NCBI RefSeq assembly: GCF_014161445.1
Contig: NZ_JABBXA010000033.1
Coordinates: 1 to 62,964 of the forward strand
Direction: 5' to 3'
From: Microbispora sp. H13382
GTDB lineage: Bacteria; Actinomycetota; Actinomycetes; Streptosporangiales; Streptosporangiaceae
DNA: 62,964 bases
Of the stretch, positions 8,338 through 17,012 are shown piece by piece. The position numbers were made by a program, and so were the translations under genes. Each line of letters starts with the position of its first letter. Positions within the stretch are counted from its first letter, which is position 1. The notes beneath the pieces were generated by a model, which worked only from the letters and a program-made list of their open reading frames with translations, was not told the DNA's origin and did not search any database.

Positions 8338-8913
8338 TCAGGAGGCGAAGAACCGGTCGGCGAAGGCCTCCCACTGGGCGAGGAAGTCGATGTCGGCGTC
8401 ACGCAGCCAGTTGAGCTGCAGGCCGTCGAGGAAGGCGAGCAGGTCCACCGCGGCCCGGTCCGGCCGGGGATGCCAGGCCAGCAGGTAGCGCTCGAGCATG
8501 GCGCGGCCCTCGATAAGCCGCGTCCGGAAGTAGGCGTGCGCGGGATGCGCGGGGTCCAGCGCCTCTGCCGACAGCATGGTGTACAGCTGCACGATTGAGC
8601 GTTGCGCGAGGTTGCGCCGGACGAATCCGGACATGACGGCGCGGGCGGTCGCCGGGTCGGGCGCCGGTTCGAACGTGTCGACGACGCTCGCGAGGTCGAG
8701 CGTGTCCCGGCGTTCGAGGACCGCGATGAGCAGGTCCTCCCGTGAGCGGAAGTGATGCAGCAACCCCGCCTTGGTCATGCCGCAGGCCGCCGCGAACGCC
8801 TCGAGGGTGACGCCCTTGAACCCGGAGGCGGCGATCAGCTCGGTGGCCGCCTGGAGGATCTCCTCCCGGCGTTCGGCGAGCGGCAGCCGGCGCCGTCCCG
8901 GTGCGGGGGTCAT
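8338..8913 (-). CDS. TetR-family repressor beside the GH3 gene
   Basis: A 191-aa regulator with an N-terminal TetR helix-turn-helix at about residues 14-60 (REEILQAATELIAASGFKGVTLEAFA, then GMTKAGLLHHFRSREDLL) and a helical ligand-binding C-terminus. The ATG at 8913 is preferred because the HTH begins soon after it; upstream in-frame sequence overlaps the operator region. It is divergent from the GH3 gene at 9024 across a perfect TATCTACC/GGTAGATA palindrome. It probably represses both itself and the glucosidase until a sugar or aglycone appears. Confidence 0.88.
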   Translation of the reverse strand: MTPAPGRRRLPLAERREEILQAATELIAASGFKGVTLEAFAAACGMTKAGLLHHFRSREDLLIAVLERRDTLDLASVVDTFEPAPDPATARAVMSGFVRRNLAQRSIVQLYTMLSAEALDPAHPAHAYFRTRLIEGRAMLERYLLAWHPRPDRAAVDLLAFLDGLQLNWLRDADIDFLAQWEAFADRFFAS

Positions 8914-8969
8914 GCCGTCCTGGCTCCTGGGAGACGGGGGGTTGATTCGATCACGATACCAGCCTAGTT

Positions 8970-8989
8970 TATCTACCGTTTGGTAGATA
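8970..8989. promoter_or_regulatory. TetR operator palindrome
   Basis: TATCTACC, four bases (GTTT), then GGTAGATA: a perfect 8-bp inverted repeat midway between the divergent TetR (start 8913) and GH3 (start 9024) genes. The position fits a shared operator. Confidence 0.7.
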
Positions 8990-9023
8990 GCGCTGTCGCG
9001 CCTGTTCAGAGAGTTGTGTGCGC

Positions 9024-11231
9024 ATGTCGACGCCCTCCTCCCCGACCGCATTCTCCGCCGCCGTCGCCGCAGTGCGCGCCGGGCGGCCCCTCGACGAGGC
9101 GGCGGGCGAACTGCTGTCGCAGATGACCGGTGAAGAACGCCTGTGGCTGCTGGACGGAGACCTGCCGTTCTGGCAGGGCATGGCCGACATGATGACCAAC
9201 GGGTACAACCTCACCCCTTACCCGATGGGCCGCGTCGAGCGGCTGGGCATCCCCGGCCTGCTGTTCTCCGACGGCCCGCGCGGTGTGGTGATGGGAAAGT
9301 CGACCGCTTTCCCGGTCTCCATGGCCCGCGGCGCCACCTGGGACGTCGAGCTCGAGGAGCGCGTCGGCACCGCGATCGGGCTCGAACTGCGCGCCCAGGG
9401 CGCCAACTTCTTCGGCGGCGTGTGCGTGAACCTGCCCCGCCACCCGTCGTGGGGCCGGGCCCAGGAGACGTACGGCGAGGACCCGGTCCTGCTCGGCGAG
9501 TTCGGTGCGGCGCTGACCCGCGGAGTGCAGCGCAACGCCATGGCCGTCGTCAAGCACTACGCGCTCAACAGCATGGAGAACGCCCGGTTCAAGGTCGACG
9601 TCACCGCCGACGACGCGGCGCTGCACGAGGTCTACCTGGCGCACTTCCGGCGGATCGTGGAAGAGGGCGTGTCGGGCGTCATGACCGCCTACAACTCCGT
9701 CAACGGAGAGTGGGCCGGGCAGAACGAGCACCTGATGGAAGGCGTGCTCCGCGGGATGTGGGGCTTCGAGGGCGTCACCGTCTCCGACTTCATCTGGGGC
9801 CTGCGCGACGCCGCCGCCTCGCTGCGCGCCGGGCTCGACGTGGAGGAGCCCTTCCGCCAGCAGCGCGCCGAGCATCTGCCCGCCGACCTGGAGGCGGGCC
9901 GGGCGAGCTGGGACGACGTCGACCGTGCGGCCCGCCGCATCCTCGCCACCCAGCTGCGCCACTACGCCGCCCTCAGCGAGCCCGAGCCCCCGCTCGACGT
10001 GGTGTTCGGCTCAGAGCACCGCGCGCTGGCGCGCGAGGTCGCCGCCCGCGGCATGGTGCTGCTCAAGAACGACCCGGTCGGCGACGCGCCCCTGCTGCCG
10101 CTGAACCAGGACGCCCTCGCCTCCCTGGCGGTCGTCGGGCGTCTGGCCGACGTGGCCAACACCGGCGACAACGGCTCCTCCGACGTACGCGCCCCGGAGG
10201 TGATCACCGCGCTGCGGGGGCTCACCGAGGCGCTCCCGGACACCCGGATCACCCACGTGGCCGACGACGACCCGGCCGCGGCCGCCGCCGCGGCCGCACA
10301 GGCCGACGTCGCCGTTGTCGTCGCCGGTTACACCGCGGCCGACGAGGGCGAGTGGATCGGAGGGGACGTGCTGGCCGATGCCGACCTGCTGGCGTTGTTC
10401 CCGCCGCCCGGCGACGACCCCGCCGGGCAGTCGTTCGCGGCCTTCCTGGCCGAGCCCGGCGCGGTGGACTCCATGAGCGGCGGAAGCGCCGGCGGCGACC
10501 GTGCCAGTCTGCGGCTCCGGCCCGTCGACGCCGAGATCATCCGGGCCGTGGCGGCGGCCAACCCGCGCACCGTCGTGGTGATCGTCACCGCCGGGGCCGT
10601 CATCACCGAGGAGTGGCGCGACGCCGTACCCGCCGTGCTTTTCTCCTGGTACTCGGGTTGCGAGGGCGGCCGGGCCCTGGCCGACGTGCTGCTCGGCGAG
10701 GTCGACGCGGCCGGGCGGCTGCCGTACTCGATCCCGGCCGCCGAGGAGCACCTGCCGTACTTCGACCGCGACGCCACCGCCATCACCTACGACAAGTGGT
10801 TCGGCCAGCGGCTGCTGGACCGGGACGGCCACGCGCCGGCCTTCCCGCTCGGGTTCGGGCTGTCCTACACCGGCTTCGCCCTCGCCGACCTCACCGTCGG
10901 CGCACCCGACGGCGACTCCTTCACGGGCGTCGTGACCGTGACCAACACCGGCTCACGCGCGGGCCGCCACGTCGTCCAGCTCTACGGGCGGCCCACCGGC
11001 ATCGACGCGGCGGCCGACGACTTCCCCACCCGGGTCCTGCTCGGCTTCGCGACCGTCGAGCTTCCGGCCGGGCAATCGGCCCGGGTCACCGTGCCCGCCT
11101 CGACCCGGCCCCTGCGGAGGTGGACTCCCGGCGGGTTCGTCCCCGCCTCCCCGACGGCCGTGATCGAAGCCGCTTCCTACGCGGGCGACCCCGGCGCCGT
11201 CACCGCACCGGCCGAGCTCACGCTCGCCTGA
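9024..11231 (+). CDS. Cytoplasmic GH3 beta-glucosidase-type hydrolase
   Basis: A 735-aa retaining glycosidase. The N-terminal TIM barrel has GKSTAFP, VVKHYALNSMENAR and the nucleophile D255 in VTVSDFIWG. Then come an alpha/beta sandwich (AARGMVLLKND, VVVAGYTAADEGEW), the Y-SGCEGG strand and a C-terminal fibronectin-III-like domain (VTVTNTGSRAGRHVVQLY). No signal peptide is seen, so it should hydrolyse imported beta-linked oligosaccharides. About 40 residues are inserted between the usual acid/base region and GDRASLRL; the donor may be E in DEGEW. The ATG at 9024 was used; a GTG at 9018 is also possible, both behind AGAGAG at 9008. Regulation by the divergent TetR is likely. Exact sugar specificity is unknown. 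Confidence 0.9.
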   Translation: MSTPSSPTAFSAAVAAVRAGRPLDEAAGELLSQMTGEERLWLLDGDLPFWQGMADMMTNGYNLTPYPMGRVERLGIPGLLFSDGPRGVVMGKSTAFPVSMARGATWDVELEERVGTAIGLELRAQGANFFGGVCVNLPRHPSWGRAQETYGEDPVLLGEFGAALTRGVQRNAMAVVKHYALNSMENARFKVDVTADDAALHEVYLAHFRRIVEEGVSGVMTAYNSVNGEWAGQNEHLMEGVLRGMWGFEGVTVSDFIWGLRDAAASLRAGLDVEEPFRQQRAEHLPADLEAGRASWDDVDRAARRILATQLRHYAALSEPEPPLDVVFGSEHRALAREVAARGMVLLKNDPVGDAPLLPLNQDALASLAVVGRLADVANTGDNGSSDVRAPEVITALRGLTEALPDTRITHVADDDPAAAAAAAAQADVAVVVAGYTAADEGEWIGGDVLADADLLALFPPPGDDPAGQSFAAFLAEPGAVDSMSGGSAGGDRASLRLRPVDAEIIRAVAAANPRTVVVIVTAGAVITEEWRDAVPAVLFSWYSGCEGGRALADVLLGEVDAAGRLPYSIPAAEEHLPYFDRDATAITYDKWFGQRLLDRDGHAPAFPLGFGLSYTGFALADLTVGAPDGDSFTGVVTVTNTGSRAGRHVVQLYGRPTGIDAAADDFPTRVLLGFATVELPAGQSARVTVPASTRPLRRWTPGGFVPASPTAVIEAASYAGDPGAVTAPAELTLA

Positions 11232-11269
11232 CAGCCGGAAGGTTTGCGCCGCATTCCCAAGTCGTGCGT

Positions 11270-11303
11270 CCGGAGCCGGTCCGCGGGGGCGGACCGGCTC
11301 CGG
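11270..11303. terminator. Bidirectional hairpin between GH3 and the ThuA-dehydrogenase gene
   Basis: A perfect 15-bp stem (11270-11284 with 11289-11303) and a GGGG loop lie between two convergent stop codons at 11231 and 11324. They could terminate transcription from both sides. Confidence 0.7.
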
Positions 11304-11323
11304 GGCCGGGCGTCACATCGAGG

Positions 11324-14300
11324 TCACACCCGGGTCCACTTCTGGTTGTTGCCGCCGGTGCAGGACCAGATCTGCACCTTGGTGCCGTTGGCGGTGCCGC
11401 TGCTCGCGACGTCCAGGCACTTGTTCGCCCCGACCGCGGCGATCGTGCCGTCGGAGTTCAGGCGCCACTTCTGGTTGTTCTGGCCGTTGCAGTCCCAGAT
11501 GATGACCGCGGTGCCGTCCGCCGTGCCCGCGCCGTTCACGTCCAGGCACTTGTTGCCGTAGACGCGCAGCTCGGACGCGCTGGTGGAGGTCCACTTCTGG
11601 TTGTTCCCGCCGTTGCAGTCCCAGATCAGCACCGTCGCGCCGTTCGACTGCGACGCGCCGTTGACGTCTAGGCACCGGCCCGACCCCACACCCCGCAGCG
11701 CACTCGTGCTCCCCGTGCCGCCCGAGGGCGACGCAGAGGGCGAGGGAGAGGGAGAGGCCGGCGCGGAGGGGGACGGCGAGGGGGACGGCGAGGAGGAGCC
11801 GCCGCCCTGCCCGACGCCCCTGCCGCCGAAGGTGAACGAGTCGACGTCGAACGCGTTCGCCGACGGCGCCTTGAACACGACGTACACGTTGTGTGTGCCA
11901 CCGGGGTCGGTGACCCGCACCGCGGGCAGGGACACGTAGTTGTTCCAGCCACCGGTCGACGGCACCGAGGCGGAGGCGATGAGCGCCCCGGTCGGCGAGT
12001 CGGCGTGCAGCTCGATGGACGCCCCGGTGGCGGACGGCGCCGAGACGCGGAAGGACACCGTGTCGATTCCGGAGAGGTTGAACGGGGTGAAGGAGAGCCA
12101 GTCGTTGTTGGAGATGTCGCCGATCCGCCTGCCGCCCTCGGCCCCGGCCTCGTCGACGATCCTGATGCCGGACGAGCCGGTGGCGTGCTCGGCCTGCTTG
12201 TGCTTGGGCTGCAGCGTGATACCGGCGCTGCCCTTCAGGCCGCCCTTGTCGGTGTAGTCCGCGCCCAGGACGTAGTAGACGTTGGAGGCCTCGTCATGGC
12301 CGGAGGCCGTGGTCGTGACCGTCCCCGAGCAGCCGGTGTACTGACCGGTGTCGTGGGCGTGCTGGTCGTGGCCGAGTGCGGTGAACACGTTGACCTTGGA
12401 GCAGTCGACGGTGCCGTCCTCGGGGTCGGTGACGTTCAGCGTGTAGGTCACCCGGTCGCCGAAGTCGATGAACCCGCCGTCGGGCGGAGCCGAGAAGACG
12501 ACCGTGGGACGGGTGTTGCCGACGGCGATGGTCAGCGTGATGCTGCCCGTCTTCCCGCCCGAGTCCCGTACGGTCAGCTTGGCGGTGTAGGTGCCGTTGG
12601 CGTTGTAGGTCTTCGTCGGGTTGGCCGCGGTGGAGGTGGTGCCGTCGCCGAAGTCCCAGCTGTAGGTGATCGGGTCGCCGTCGGGGTCGGACGAGCCGGC
12701 CGAGGAGAACGCCACGGTCAGCGGCGCGGCGCCCGAGTCGGGGCTGGCGCTCGCCTTGGCGACGGGGGCGCGGTTCCCGACCACGTAGTCGATCCGGTAG
12801 ATGCTGTCATCGGTGTTCGCGTGGCCGAAGCCGTTGCCCCAGTCGGCCATGTAGAGCGCGCCGTCGGGGCCGAACTTCATGTCGATCGGCGCGTGCGGGG
12901 CGATGTTCGCCACGAACGGGCTGATCTTCAGGAGGTTGCCGGAGGAGTCGAGGCGCATCTCCTTGACGAAGTTGCGGCTCCATTCGTACAGGAAGGTCGC
13001 GCCGTCGAAGTACTCGGGGAACTTCCGGTCGGAGGCGCTGGCCGCGTCGTAGCGGTAGAACGGGCCGCCCATGGGGGCCGCGCCGCCGCAGCAGTTGATC
13101 TCGGGGAACTCGGCCGAGGCGTGGTAGTTGTACCAGACGGTCGCGGGCTTGGCGGCCGGGAGGTTGGTCAGGCCGGTGTTGTTGGGCGAGTCGTTGACCG
13201 GCGCCGAGCAGTTGAACTTCGCCCCCGAGGTGTTGGTGGAGAAGTTGAAGTCGTTGAACGGCGTGTTGTTGCCGGTGCAGTACGGCCAGCCGTAGAACCC
13301 GGGCTGCTTGATCAGGTTCCACTCGACCGTGCCCTCGGGGCCGCGGTTGGCGTTGGCGCTGCCCGCGTCCGGCCCGTAGTCGCCCACGGAGATCCAGCCG
13401 GTGACCTTGTCGACCGAGAAGCGGAACGCGTTGCGGAAGCCCATCGCGTAGATCTCCGGCCGCGTCTTGGCCGTGCCCGGAGCGAACATGTTGCCGGACG
13501 GGATCGTGTAGGTGCCGTCGGGCTCGGGGTGGATGCGCAGGATCTTGCCGCGCAGGTCGTTGGTGTTGGCCGCGGACCGCTGGGCGTCGTAGTGCTCCCG
13601 GCCCGGCCGCTCGTCGATCGGGGCGTAGCCGCTGGAGGCGTTGGGGTTGGTGTCGTCACCGGGGGCGATGTAGAGGTTGCCGCCCGGGCCGAACGTGATG
13701 TAGCCGCCGGTGTGGCCCGGCTCGTCGACGTTGCGGAACGCCGGAACCTCGATGAGCTTCTTCTCGCTGCTCAGGTCGAGGCTGGTGCCGTTGAAGGTGA
13801 ACCGGGACACCCGGTTCACCTCGCCGCCGTTGAGGGGCGAGTAGTTGATGTAGATCCAGCCGTTGGTGGCGAAGTTCGGGTCCAGCGCGATCCCGATACC
13901 GCCGTCCTCACCGCCGTCGTACACCGACAGGGTGCCGATGACGCGCGTGCTGCCGCCGCCCGCGGGGATCAGGTTGACCTTGCCCGAGCGCGAGATGTAG
14001 AAGACCCGGCCGTCGGCCGCCACGTCCAGCTCCATCGGCTGGTCCGGCGCGCCGTCGAGGGTCACCTTCTGGAAGCGGGCAGAGATCGTGCCGCCGCAGT
14101 CGCCGGGCTCCGCGCCCGCGGCCCACTTCACCGCGCCCAGCAGGTGCTGCTTGAACAGCGGCTCCGAGTAGGAGGACGCGTTGTGGCCCATGGCGGTGGC
14201 CCACACCCGGCCGCCCTCCGGGTTGTGGCACCAGGAGATCGGGTGGTCGGCGCCCATCTTGTTCGCGCCCGCGTCATAGGTGGTCTCGTCCGCGGTCACC

Positions 14301-14881
14301 AGCACGTGCACCGAGCCGCGCATGTTCTTGTCGAAGTTGTACCACTCCTCCGTACGGGTCCACCGGTCCGGCAGGCCCTTCGTCGAGGGGTGGACCTTGT
14401 CGGCGACCTTGGCGGTGCCCTGCACGATCGACGAGTGCTGCGTCATGTGCGCGCCGGCCAGCACGGTCTGGTCCCACCAGGGGAACTGCGACTCGATGTT
14501 CATGTCGACGGCGTTGTGGATCGCCACGACGCCGCGGCCGCTGCGCACGTATGCCTGCATGGCCTGGCGCTGCGCGTCGTTGTCCCACACCATGCCCGAC
14601 GTCTGGAGCATGATCACCGCGTCGTAGTTGTTGAGGTTCGACGTGGTGAAGACGGAGGAGTTCTCGCTCGCGTCGAGCTGGAAGTTGTTGTCGGTCGCCA
14701 GCTGCTGGAACATCGCGATGCCGGCGGAGATGGAGTCGTGCCGGTAGGCGCCGCTCGCTGTCTTGCTGAACAGCAGCACCTTGAACTGCGGAGCGGCCGC
14801 GTGCGCCACCAACGGCACAGCGGACAGCAACAGCCCTAACAGGGCCGCGGCCAGGGCGGGGAGCAATCGTGATCTTCGCAT
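11324..14881 (-). CDS. Secreted ThuA-PQQ sugar dehydrogenase fusion with PKD, CBM6-like and RICIN domains
   Basis: A 1185-aa exported protein with a Sec signal peptide at 1-29 (LLPALAAALLGLLL, AHA-AA). Order: ThuA-like domain about 30-265 (FKVLLFSKT, HPISWCHNPEGGRVW); glucose/sorbosone dehydrogenase beta-propeller about 280-735 (GHTGGYITFGPGGNLYIAPG, TNDLRGKILRI, EIYAMGFRN, AFYGWPYC-like region, PMGGPFYRY); PKD about 740-825 (YSWDFGDGT); a further beta region with GHDQHAHD; a CBM6-like domain about 920-1035; a PSPSP linker; three-repeat RICIN about 1060-1185. The dehydrogenase domain belongs to PQQ-dependent sugar oxidases. ThuA proteins are linked to 3-keto-disaccharide metabolism. Only 76 nt separate it from the epimerase stop, so it is probably the last gene of the sugar ABC operon. 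ATG 14881 follows AGGAG. Substrate is unknown. Confidence 0.9.
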   Translation of the reverse strand: MRRSRLLPALAAALLGLLLSAVPLVAHAAAPQFKVLLFSKTASGAYRHDSISAGIAMFQQLATDNNFQLDASENSSVFTTSNLNNYDAVIMLQTSGMVWDNDAQRQAMQAYVRSGRGVVAIHNAVDMNIESQFPWWDQTVLAGAHMTQHSSIVQGTAKVADKVHPSTKGLPDRWTRTEEWYNFDKNMRGSVHVLVTADETTYDAGANKMGADHPISWCHNPEGGRVWATAMGHNASSYSEPLFKQHLLGAVKWAAGAEPGDCGGTISARFQKVTLDGAPDQPMELDVAADGRVFYISRSGKVNLIPAGGGSTRVIGTLSVYDGGEDGGIGIALDPNFATNGWIYINYSPLNGGEVNRVSRFTFNGTSLDLSSEKKLIEVPAFRNVDEPGHTGGYITFGPGGNLYIAPGDDTNPNASSGYAPIDERPGREHYDAQRSAANTNDLRGKILRIHPEPDGTYTIPSGNMFAPGTAKTRPEIYAMGFRNAFRFSVDKVTGWISVGDYGPDAGSANANRGPEGTVEWNLIKQPGFYGWPYCTGNNTPFNDFNFSTNTSGAKFNCSAPVNDSPNNTGLTNLPAAKPATVWYNYHASAEFPEINCCGGAAPMGGPFYRYDAASASDRKFPEYFDGATFLYEWSRNFVKEMRLDSSGNLLKISPFVANIAPHAPIDMKFGPDGALYMADWGNGFGHANTDDSIYRIDYVVGNRAPVAKASASPDSGAAPLTVAFSSAGSSDPDGDPITYSWDFGDGTTSTAANPTKTYNANGTYTAKLTVRDSGGKTGSITLTIAVGNTRPTVVFSAPPDGGFIDFGDRVTYTLNVTDPEDGTVDCSKVNVFTALGHDQHAHDTGQYTGCSGTVTTTASGHDEASNVYYVLGADYTDKGGLKGSAGITLQPKHKQAEHATGSSGIRIVDEAGAEGGRRIGDISNNDWLSFTPFNLSGIDTVSFRVSAPSATGASIELHADSPTGALIASASVPSTGGWNNYVSLPAVRVTDPGGTHNVYVVFKAPSANAFDVDSFTFGGRGVGQGGGSSSPSPSPSPSAPASPSPSPSASPSGGTGSTSALRGVGSGRCLDVNGASQSNGATVLIWDCNGGNNQKWTSTSASELRVYGNKCLDVNGAGTADGTAVIIWDCNGQNNQKWRLNSDGTIAAVGANKCLDVASSGTANGTKVQIWSCTGGNNQKWTRV

Positions 14882-14957
14882 TAGGGATCTCCTGGGGGGG
14901 TTACCGGTGACGGCCGGAGTTACGGGGTGCGAAGGGAAGGCATGGGTGATCGGCCGG

Positions 14958-15791
14958 TCAGGCCATGAGGGTGCGGAGGAAGGCGAGTCCTTCGGTGGCG
15001 AGGGCGTCCTGGCTCGGGGCGAGGGGACGCCAGATGGACGCCGCGGTGGCGATGGTCATGTTGTCGGCGGTGAAGGACTCGATCACGAGCGGGCCGCGGT
15101 AGCCCACGTCGCGTACGGCCGCGGCGAAGCCCGGCCAGTCGAAGTGGTCGGCGCCCGGGGCGCCGCGGTCGGTCCCGCACACCTGGATGTGCGCGATCCT
15201 GTCGCCCGCCAGGCGGACGGCCCGGAGGGGATCCTTCTCCTCGATGTTCATGTGGTAGGTGTCAAGGGCGAGTCCGCACTCCTCGGGGAGGGCGTCGAGC
15301 GCCTGCTCGACGGTGTTGACGACGCTGGTCTCGTACCGGTTGAGCGGTTCGACGCCGATCCTGATCCCGCGTTCGGCCGCGTAGGCGACGACCGGTTTCA
15401 GGTTCTCCCCCAGCTCGGCGTAGACCTCGCGCCGCTCGTCCGGGCTCATCCGCCAGGCCCGCCCGACGGAGGCGTACGCCGGGCCGCTGACCGCCGGCGC
15501 GCCGACGGTCACCGCCACGTCCACGCAGTGCCGCAGGTAGTCCTGGGTCTCCTGCACACATTGGGGCGAGGCGCCGACGAGCTCGCGTCCCGGTGGCATC
15601 GTGAGCACGACCGACGCGCCGAGCCCGAGCCCGTCCAGGAGGGCCGCCGCCCTCCCCGGTTCCCAGTCGCCGGGGTGCTCGACCGGCAGTTCGACGACGT
15701 CGAAGCCCCATTCCGCGATCCGCGGCGCGAGGGCGGCCAGGGACTCGTCGGTGAGCGGCGAGACCCAGACCCACGTGTTGACGCCGATCAC
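14958..15791 (-). CDS. Sugar (phosphate) isomerase/epimerase, D-tagatose 3-epimerase type
   Basis: A 277-aa cytoplasmic TIM-barrel enzyme of the xylose-isomerase-like/AP-endonuclease 2 superfamily. The metal set of ketose 3-epimerases is present: E148 (GVEPLNRYET), D177 (LALDTYHMN), H201 (AHIQVCGTDRG) and E238 (VIESF). Related enzymes epimerise keto-sugars at C3 or act on 3-keto sugars and inosose. The GTG start at 15791 overlaps the TGA of the binding-protein gene by four bases (GTGA), which signals translational coupling. In-frame upstream sequence lies inside the neighbour and is rejected. In this operon it would act on the imported sugar. Confidence 0.88.
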   Translation of the reverse strand: MIGVNTWVWVSPLTDESLAALAPRIAEWGFDVVELPVEHPGDWEPGRAAALLDGLGLGASVVLTMPPGRELVGASPQCVQETQDYLRHCVDVAVTVGAPAVSGPAYASVGRAWRMSPDERREVYAELGENLKPVVAYAAERGIRIGVEPLNRYETSVVNTVEQALDALPEECGLALDTYHMNIEEKDPLRAVRLAGDRIAHIQVCGTDRGAPGADHFDWPGFAAAVRDVGYRGPLVIESFTADNMTIATAASIWRPLAPSQDALATEGLAFLRTLMA

Positions 15792-16999
15792 GACGTGCCT
15801 CCCCACTTCCCGGGGTAGCCGGGCAGGTCCTCGCACCCGCACAGGGCGTAGTGCAGCGGCGGCATGCCGGGCTTGAGGTAGGTGGCGAGGTTCTCCTGCG
15901 TGATCGCCGGTTGCGGGAGGTTCCAGACCTTCGGCACCTGCTCGCCCTTCAGGATCTTGAGCGCCGCGATGATCGGGGTGCGCCACTGGTAGGTCGGATA
16001 GGTCGGGGCGATCGCGGTCAGCTTCGCGTCGCTCCACTTCCTCAGGAAGTCCTGCTGATCCTCGCCGTTGATCGGCGGCACGGGCTGGCCCGCGTCCTCG
16101 AACGCCTCGACGGCCGCGACGGCGGTGGCGCCCGCGTCCATCCAGACTCCGTCGATCTTGCCGTAGCGCTGGATGTAGTCACTGACGATGCTCTTGGTCT
16201 TCGCGGCGTCGCCGTCGGTGAACTCCACGCCGACGACATCGAGGTCGCTCTTGTCGAACGCGACCTTCGCCGCCGACCACCGGGTCTCCAGCACGTCCAC
16301 ACCGGGCAGGATGCGCAGCGCCAGGATCTTCCCGCCGGGCTGCACCTTTTCGACGAGGAACTCGGCCGCCTCGGCGCCGAAGGCGTAGCCGCCGATCGGC
16401 TTGATGAAGGTGACCGGGCAGTCGGTCTGGACCCCCCGGTCGAACACGATGACCGGCACCTTCGGGCACGCCCCGGCCACCGCGGGAGTCAGCGTGGCCG
16501 TGGTGTTGGGCGAGACGATCAGCGCGTCGCAGCCCTTGCCCTGCAGTTCCGCGATGTCGGAGATCTGCTTGTCGTCCTTGCCCTCGGCGTCCAGGGCGGT
16601 GAAGCGCGTGATCTCCTTGTGCAGGGCGACCTCCGCCTGCATGGTCTTCCAGCCGACCTGGCGCCAGGGGTTGTTGACCGCGGCGTTGGAGAAGCACAGG
16701 TGGTACGGCCCCGCCTTCTTGTACTCGGCGGTGTCGACGAGCTGCGGGTCGATGCTCTGCTCCCACGGCTTGTCCGGCGAGCCGGTCGGCTGCGCCTGGC
16801 GCATCGCCATCTGGGCGTCGTAGTCGGCCTGCACGAAGAACTTCGACTGCGCGCCGGTGCCCTTGTCCTCCTGAGCGGCGGACCCGGCCGGCGCGGCGGA
16901 CGCGGAGGACACGGGTTTGTCGCTGGTGCACGCGGCCGCCGGCAGCGTCAGCGCGGCCAGCGCGGCGGAGGCGAGGAGCCGCCGCGAATATGAACGCAT
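15788..16999 (-). CDS. Sugar ABC transporter substrate-binding lipoprotein (PBP1 / TorT-like)
   Basis: A 403-aa lipoprotein with signal peptide and lipobox LPAAAC near residue 24, then a low-complexity Ala/Ser stretch. The mature domain has the type I periplasmic-binding fold (YHLCFSNAAVNNPWRQVG, DALIVSPNTTATLTPAV, VPVIVFDRG, DGVWMDAGATAVAAVEAF) related to ribose-binding and TorT proteins. It should capture an external sugar for the two RbsC-type permeases encoded upstream. It is fourth in the operon after the ATPase and permeases and overlaps the epimerase gene. Ligand cannot be inferred. Confidence 0.9.
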   Translation of the reverse strand: MRSYSRRLLASAALAALTLPAAACTSDKPVSSASAAPAGSAAQEDKGTGAQSKFFVQADYDAQMAMRQAQPTGSPDKPWEQSIDPQLVDTAEYKKAGPYHLCFSNAAVNNPWRQVGWKTMQAEVALHKEITRFTALDAEGKDDKQISDIAELQGKGCDALIVSPNTTATLTPAVAGACPKVPVIVFDRGVQTDCPVTFIKPIGGYAFGAEAAEFLVEKVQPGGKILALRILPGVDVLETRWSAAKVAFDKSDLDVVGVEFTDGDAAKTKSIVSDYIQRYGKIDGVWMDAGATAVAAVEAFEDAGQPVPPINGEDQQDFLRKWSDAKLTAIAPTYPTYQWRTPIIAALKILKGEQVPKVWNLPQPAITQENLATYLKPGMPPLHYALCGCEDLPGYPGKWGGTS

Positions 17000-17012
17000 C
17001 GTCTTCCTTCCG

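Noticed and set aside
9018..9023. GTG at 9018 as start of the GH3 gene
   Set aside because: Only four bases separate it from AGAGAG. The ATG at 9024 has better spacing, though the difference is two residues and not decisive.
11891..14839. Long forward open frame opposite the ThuA-dehydrogenase gene
   Set aside because: Low-complexity shadow. The reverse frame has a signal peptide, ribosome-binding site and complete domains.
14958..16037. Longer version of the epimerase starting at 16037
   Set aside because: It would overlap the binding-protein gene by about 250 bases. The GTG at 15791 forms a normal four-base overlap and the TIM barrel starts right after it.
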